Source: Chloroflexota bacterium
GTDB lineage: Bacteria > Chloroflexota > Anaerolineae > DTPP01
Direction of reading: 5' to 3'
DNA length: 11,365 nt
Assembly: GCA_012514615.1 (NCBI GenBank)
Contig: JAAYZY010000246.1
Coordinates: 1 to 11,365, forward strand
Below are positions 7,684 to 11,365 of this stretch, piece by piece. Made by a program: the position numbers and the translations under genes. Numbering within the stretch: position 1 is the first letter of the stretch; every line of letters begins with the position of its first letter. A model generated the notes under the pieces. It saw nothing but the letters and a program-made list of their open reading frames with translations, had not been told where the DNA came from and did not search any database.

Positions 7684-8760
7684 TTGGCTGAGCAAGTGAT
7701 CAACCTGACCCGCGGCGTCCCGCCGCCCGAAGTCTTCCCCACAGAAGAGATGGTCTCCTGCGCGGGCGAGGCCCTGCGTCGGGACCCCAGCGTGCTCTTG
7801 CAGTACGGCAGCGCGCAAGGCTATACCCCACTGAGGGAGTGGCTGGGCCAGCAGAACAACGTGTCCCCCAGTCAGATCCTCATGGGCAACAGCTCGCTGG
7901 AGCTGTTCGCCTTCCTCACCCAGGTGGTGGTGAAGCCCGGGCAGCGCGTGTTCGTGGAATCGCCGTCATACGACCGCTCCATCACGCTCATTCGCCGCGC
8001 TGGCGGCGAGGTGGTGGGCATCCCCCTGGAAGGCGACGGCGTGAACCTCGACGCCTTGGAAGCGGAACTGAAGAAGGGTGTGCCATCCCTGTTCTACCTG
8101 ATCAGCGACTTCCAGAACCCCATGGGCGTCACCACTGGGGCTGCCAAGCGGGAGCGCATCGTCGCCCTGGCCAGGCAGTACGGCTTCTGGGTGGTGGAAG
8201 ACGCGCCTTACCGCTCGCTGCGCTACCGCGGCCAAGAGGCGCCCACCCTCCTTTCCATGGCTCCCGATCGCGTCTTGCACATGTCGTCGTTCTCCAAGGT
8301 GCTTTCGCCGGGCGTGCGCCTGGGTTACCTGATCGGCCCGGCCGAGATGGTGGCCAAGCTGACCGCCTGGGCCGTGGATACCTACATCGGCCCGGTGCTG
8401 CCCACCCAGGGCATGGTCTACGAATACTGCCGCCGCGGCCTGCTGGGCACCAACATCGCCCGGCTGAAGGAAGTCTACCGGCCGCGTCTGGAAGCGACCT
8501 TTGCCGCTCTGGAGCGGCACCTGCCGGGGACCACGTGGTCCACGCCGGAGGGCGGCTTCTTCGTGGCCTTGCACCTGCCGAAGGGCAGCGACATCGAAAC
8601 GCTCATGGGCCGGGCCGACGAGGCTGGCCTCAAGCTCAGCGACGGCCGGGGCTTCTTCCCCAACCCTGAAGACGGGCGGCGCTTCCTGCGCATCCCGTTC
8701 TGCAGCGTCAAACCGGACGATATGGACGTCGCCATGACCCGGTTGGCCAAGATCCTGTAA
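7684..8760 (+). CDS. PLP-dependent fold-type I aminotransferase (MocR/2-aminoadipate-like)
   Basis: A 358-residue cytoplasmic transaminase exchanging amino acid and 2-oxoacid. It has the layout of the LysN/aromatic aminotransferase group: YGSAQGYTPLREWL (41-54), MGNSSLELF (67-75), VESPSYDR (91-98), FQNPMG (143-148, Asn145), VEDAPYR (171-177, Asp173 and Tyr176), the PLP lysine Lys205 in SSFSKVLSPGVRLGY (201-215) and a carboxylate-binding Arg336 in FLRIPF. It is shorter than the usual 390-400 residues, mainly at the N-terminus, but no catalytic motif is missing. The start is TTG 7684 behind a strong AGGAGGT. The gene follows the hydantoinase by 51 nt and is followed by a perfect palindrome and pyrB. 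It could feed amino acids released from ureides to IorAB as 2-oxoacids. Substrate specificity (aromatic, aliphatic or aminoadipate) cannot be read from sequence. Confidence 0.9.
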   Translation: MAEQVINLTRGVPPPEVFPTEEMVSCAGEALRRDPSVLLQYGSAQGYTPLREWLGQQNNVSPSQILMGNSSLELFAFLTQVVVKPGQRVFVESPSYDRSITLIRRAGGEVVGIPLEGDGVNLDALEAELKKGVPSLFYLISDFQNPMGVTTGAAKRERIVALARQYGFWVVEDAPYRSLRYRGQEAPTLLSMAPDRVLHMSSFSKVLSPGVRLGYLIGPAEMVAKLTAWAVDTYIGPVLPTQGMVYEYCRRGLLGTNIARLKEVYRPRLEATFAALERHLPGTTWSTPEGGFFVALHLPKGSDIETLMGRADEAGLKLSDGRGFFPNPEDGRRFLRIPFCSVKPDDMDVAMTRLAKIL

Positions 8761-8772
8761 GCACCCCCTGCC

Positions 8773-8800
8773 CTTGGGGGCCGGCGCGCCGGCCCCCAAG
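8773..8800. repeat. 28-bp perfect palindrome between aminotransferase and pyrB
   Basis: Bases 8773-8786 are exactly complementary to 8787-8800 (14-bp arms, no spacer; centre GGCGCGCC). As RNA it would form a very stable GC-rich hairpin directly after the aminotransferase stop. Only a poor T-run (8805-8807) follows, so termination would be partial or the role may be mRNA processing. CCCCC at 8764-8768 can pair with GGGGG 8776-8780 in the left arm, giving an alternative small hairpin that would prevent the large one. This arrangement could act as an attenuator in front of pyrB. Confidence 0.7.
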
Positions 8801-8835
8801 CTACTTTGGACCCCATTCCTCAGGAGGAACAGACC

Positions 8836-9765
8836 ATGTCCATTCTCTACGGTAAAGACATCCTGCGCACCGACACCCTCTCCGACGAAGAGCTGCAGTT
8901 GGTGCTGGAAACCGCGGCCCGCTTTGAGACTGTGCTTAAGGCTGGCGGCCGGCTCCAGAACATGGGCGGCAAGATCCTGGCCACCCTGTTCTTCGAGCCC
9001 AGCACCCGCACGCGCCTCTCGTTCGAGACAGCCATGCTGCGCCTGGGCGGTTCGGTCATCAGCGTCTCTGACCCCAAGACCTCTTCCGCGGCCAAGGGCG
9101 AGACCCTGGCAGACTCCATGCGCACGGTGGAAGGCTACGCCGACGCCATCGTCATCCGCCACCCCGAAAAGGGCTCGGCCCAGCAGGCCGCCGACGCCGT
9201 GGCCGTGCCGGTGATCAACGCGGGCGACGGCGCGGGCCAGCACCCCACCCAGGCCCTGCTGGATATCTACACCATCCAGAAAGAACGCGGTTCCCTGAAC
9301 GGGCTGACCATGACCCTGGCTGGCGACCTGAAGAACGGCCGCACGGTCCACTCCCTCACCTACCTGCTCATCCGCTTCGGCGTCAAGCTCATCTTCCCCG
9401 CCCCCAAGGCCCTGGAGATGCCCGCCGAGATCACCGCAGACCTGCGCAAGCGCGGCGCCAACATCACCGAGACCCCCGACCTGGCTGGGGCCCTGCGGGA
9501 TAGCGACGTGGTCTACATGACCCGCGTGCAGCGAGAGCGGTTCGCCGACCCGGCCGAGTACGAGCGGCTCAAGGGTGCCTACATCATGGACATGAACATG
9601 GTGCGCCAGTCCAAGAAGGGCCTGCTCATCATGCACCCCCTGCCCCGGGTGGACGAAATCACCACCGACGTGGATGCCTACGAGGGCGCCGCGTACTTCC
9701 GTCAGGCGGCCAACGGCATGCCGGTGCGCATGGCCCTGCTGGCCCTGATCACCGGGCAGGAATAG
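8836..9765 (+). CDS. pyrB: Aspartate carbamoyltransferase catalytic subunit
   Basis: A 309-residue protein of exactly the usual PyrB length. It joins carbamoyl phosphate and L-aspartate to N-carbamoyl-L-aspartate and phosphate, the first committed step of pyrimidine synthesis. The carbamoyl-phosphate loop is STRTR (56-60); Ser83 and Lys87 match the mobile 80s loop; Arg108 (IRHP), His136 (HPTQ), Arg169 (GDLKNGRTVHS), Arg230 and Gln232 (MTRVQRERF) and HPLPR (267-271) correspond to the residues contacting substrate in E. coli PyrB, including those holding the aspartate carboxylates. ATG 8836 follows AGGAGGA (8822-8828) by seven nt; the in-frame TTG at 8806 would place that site inside the gene and is rejected. 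No PyrI, PyrR, PyrC or carbamoyl-phosphate synthase gene is visible. The setting beside hydantoinase, aminotransferase and acyl-CoA synthetase is unusual and allows a catabolic, reverse role, although the sequence alone predicts a normal enzyme. Confidence 0.93.
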   Translation: MSILYGKDILRTDTLSDEELQLVLETAARFETVLKAGGRLQNMGGKILATLFFEPSTRTRLSFETAMLRLGGSVISVSDPKTSSAAKGETLADSMRTVEGYADAIVIRHPEKGSAQQAADAVAVPVINAGDGAGQHPTQALLDIYTIQKERGSLNGLTMTLAGDLKNGRTVHSLTYLLIRFGVKLIFPAPKALEMPAEITADLRKRGANITETPDLAGALRDSDVVYMTRVQRERFADPAEYERLKGAYIMDMNMVRQSKKGLLIMHPLPRVDEITTDVDAYEGAAYFRQAANGMPVRMALLALITGQE

Positions 9766-9777
9766 GGGAGCGCCGTC

Positions 9778-11365
9778 ATGACGAAGAGACCTTTTCGCGA
9801 TCTCTCGCCGCTGCTGAACCCCAAGGCCATCGCTGTAGTCGGCGCTTCAGAGCGGCCCGGCAGCGCCGGCCGGCTGGTGCTGGAGAACCTGCGCAATCTG
9901 GGGTTCCCCGGCTCGGTCTACGCCGTGCACCCGAAGAACAAGGAAGTGCTGGGCTTCCCCTGCTACCCCGACCTCAACTCCCTGCCTGGGCCGGTAGACT
10001 CGGTGGCAGTGCTGTTGGGAGCCGATAAGGTCCCTTCGATCCTGGAATCGGCGGTGCAGGCGGGCATCCGCGCCGCCTGGCTGCTGGCCAGCGGCTATAG
10101 CGAGTCGGGGCCTGAAGGCGTGGTCCGCCAGAAGGAGCTGGTCCGCTTTGCCCAAGAGACCGGCTTGCTGGTCTGCGGCCCCAACTGCATCGGCGTGGCC
10201 AACCTTGTGGATCGCTCGGCCACCTACAGCGTAGCCCTCAGCCCGGCCACCCGCGCCGGCGGCGTCTCTGCCGTAGTGCAGAGCGGCGCCGTGTGCCTAG
10301 GCCTGGCCAACGCCGCCCGCTTCGGGTTCCGCTACCTCATCTCCAGCGGCAACGAGGCGGTGCTGGATAGCTCCGACTACATCAGCTTCTTGGCCCACGA
10401 CCCCCACACCAAGGTGATCATCGCCTTCTTGGAAGGGATCCGCCAGCCCCAGCGGTTCGTGGCCGCAGCCAAAGCCGCCGCGCAGCAGGGCAAGCCGATC
10501 CTGGTGCTCAAGGTGGGGCGTTCCGAAGCCGCGCAGCGCGCTGTGCAGGCCCACACCGGCAGCCTGGCCGGCTCCGACGCCGTCTACAACGAGGTCTTCA
10601 AGAAGCTGGGCGTGGTGCGCTTCGACACCCTGGACGAGCTGATGGAAGCAGCCGAGCTGTTCCTGGAGTGCCCTCTGCCCCAAGGCGAGGGCCTGGGGCT
10701 CATCAGTCTCTCCGGCGGGCAGTTGGGCCTGGTGGGCGACCTGGCCCAAGACCTGGGCCTGGTCTTCCCGCCCGTCTCACCCAAGGGGCGGGAAGCGCTG
10801 GAACAGATCCTGCCGCCCTACACCACCATCGGCAACCCCTTGGACGCCTGGGGCAGCGGCGACCTGGAGAACACCCTGCCGGCTTGTGTCAAGGTGATGG
10901 CCCAAGAAGAGGGCATCCACCTGCTGGCCGTGACCCGCGATACCCCGCCAGAAGTGGCCCCGCGGGAGGTGGAGCAGTCGGTGGCTGTGGCCAACGCCGC
11001 CGTGCGGGCAGCCCAAGAGACCGGGCGGCCAGTGATCATGTTCTCCAACCTCTCCACCGGCTTCGAGCCCCAGGTGAAGCAGGTGCTGCACGAGGGCGGC
11101 GTGCCCTATCTGCAGGGCACTCGGGAGACGCTGCGATCCCTGCAGGCGTTCCTGCAGTACGGCGAGTTCCGTCGACGCATGGGCCAGAGCTCGGCCGCGG
11201 GCATCCCGTCGCCGGCCAACCTGGCCCAGTGGCGAGAGCGGCTGCAGGCGGCGAAGGGCTCCCTCTCTGAGATCGAGGGGCGCGAGCTGCTGGCCGCCTA
11301 CGGCATCCCCGGCCCCAAAGAGGCCGTGGCCGCCACCGCGGCTGAAGCGGTGCAGGCCGCCAAGG
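9778..11365 (+). CDS. ADP-forming acyl-CoA synthetase, fused subunits (3' truncated)
   Basis: The frame is open from ATG 9778 to the window end, 529 codons with no stop. GGGGAG (9765-9770) overlaps the pyrB stop and lies seven nt upstream of the ATG. The protein converts acyl-CoA, ADP and phosphate to acid, CoA and ATP. The CoA-binding Rossmann domain has VVGASERPGSAG (20-31); the ligase-like domain has GPNCIG (134-139), QSGAV (168-172) and SSGNEA (189-194). Glu219 (LEGI) and His259 in AHTGSLAG match the conserved Glu and the phosphohistidine of the alpha subunit. A third domain spans about 300-470, and the ATP-grasp domain begins near 497 (LSEIEGRELLAAYGIPGP) and continues outside. This alpha-then-beta fusion occurs in bacterial ACD enzymes of about 700 residues. 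A protein acetyltransferase (Pat/AcuA type) fusion is possible if a GNAT domain follows, which cannot be seen. Placed with iorAB it would harvest ATP from acyl-CoA. Confidence 0.88.
   Translation, partial: MTKRPFRDLSPLLNPKAIAVVGASERPGSAGRLVLENLRNLGFPGSVYAVHPKNKEVLGFPCYPDLNSLPGPVDSVAVLLGADKVPSILESAVQAGIRAAWLLASGYSESGPEGVVRQKELVRFAQETGLLVCGPNCIGVANLVDRSATYSVALSPATRAGGVSAVVQSGAVCLGLANAARFGFRYLISSGNEAVLDSSDYISFLAHDPHTKVIIAFLEGIRQPQRFVAAAKAAAQQGKPILVLKVGRSEAAQRAVQAHTGSLAGSDAVYNEVFKKLGVVRFDTLDELMEAAELFLECPLPQGEGLGLISLSGGQLGLVGDLAQDLGLVFPPVSPKGREALEQILPPYTTIGNPLDAWGSGDLENTLPACVKVMAQEEGIHLLAVTRDTPPEVAPREVEQSVAVANAAVRAAQETGRPVIMFSNLSTGFEPQVKQVLHEGGVPYLQGTRETLRSLQAFLQYGEFRRRMGQSSAAGIPSPANLAQWRERLQAAKGSLSEIEGRELLAAYGIPGPKEAVAATAAEAVQAAK

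Overview
The window is GC-rich throughout. Every convincing gene lies on the + strand, packed with short gaps, with good Shine-Dalgarno sites, ATG/GTG/TTG starts and two sigma70-type promoters, so the host is a bacterium. The gene set (indolepyruvate-type ferredoxin oxidoreductase plus a single-chain ADP-forming acyl-CoA synthetase) suggests an anaerobic or facultative, perhaps thermophilic, high-GC lineage such as Chloroflexota. That placement is an inference and no phylogenetic marker is present.

Layout. Positions 1-412 are the 3' end of an MBL-fold hydrolase. A strong promoter (462-490) then drives a FadR-type GntR regulator (563-1270), followed by iorA (1355-3139), iorB (3158-3751) and a hydantoin/Asp-Glu racemase (3786-4493). 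The next 250 nt hold no convincing gene but can fold into a long multi-branched RNA whose closing helix competes with a second hairpin next to the following start. A FAD-linked 2-hydroxyacid dehydrogenase (GlcD type, 4744-6156) follows, then a probable terminator overlapping a second strong promoter (6188-6216). That promoter serves a D-hydantoinase/dihydropyrimidinase (6277-7632), a fold-type I aminotransferase with a TTG start (7684-8760), a 28-bp perfect palindrome, an aspartate carbamoyltransferase PyrB (8836-9765) and an ADP-forming acyl-CoA synthetase that runs off the window (9778-11365).

How the genes could work together (inference). The racemase and hydantoinase would open a 5-substituted hydantoin or related cyclic ureide to an N-carbamoyl amino acid. 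No N-carbamoyl amino acid amidohydrolase is visible; the only carbamoyl-handling enzyme is the carbamoyltransferase, which could in principle run backwards to give an amino acid plus carbamoyl phosphate. The aminotransferase (from amino acids) and the FAD enzyme (from 2-hydroxyacids) would supply 2-oxoacids. IorAB would convert these to acyl-CoA, CO2 and reduced ferredoxin, and the acyl-CoA synthetase would recover ATP. Against the linear version, the PyrB active site retains every aspartate-contact residue I can identify, so it is probably specific for aspartate/carbamoyl-aspartate and may simply serve pyrimidine synthesis.

The main points for a second look are the unusual gene combination, the candidate structured RNA at 4539-4719, the palindrome in front of pyrB, and the two similar promoters with a shared TGTCGAC element.
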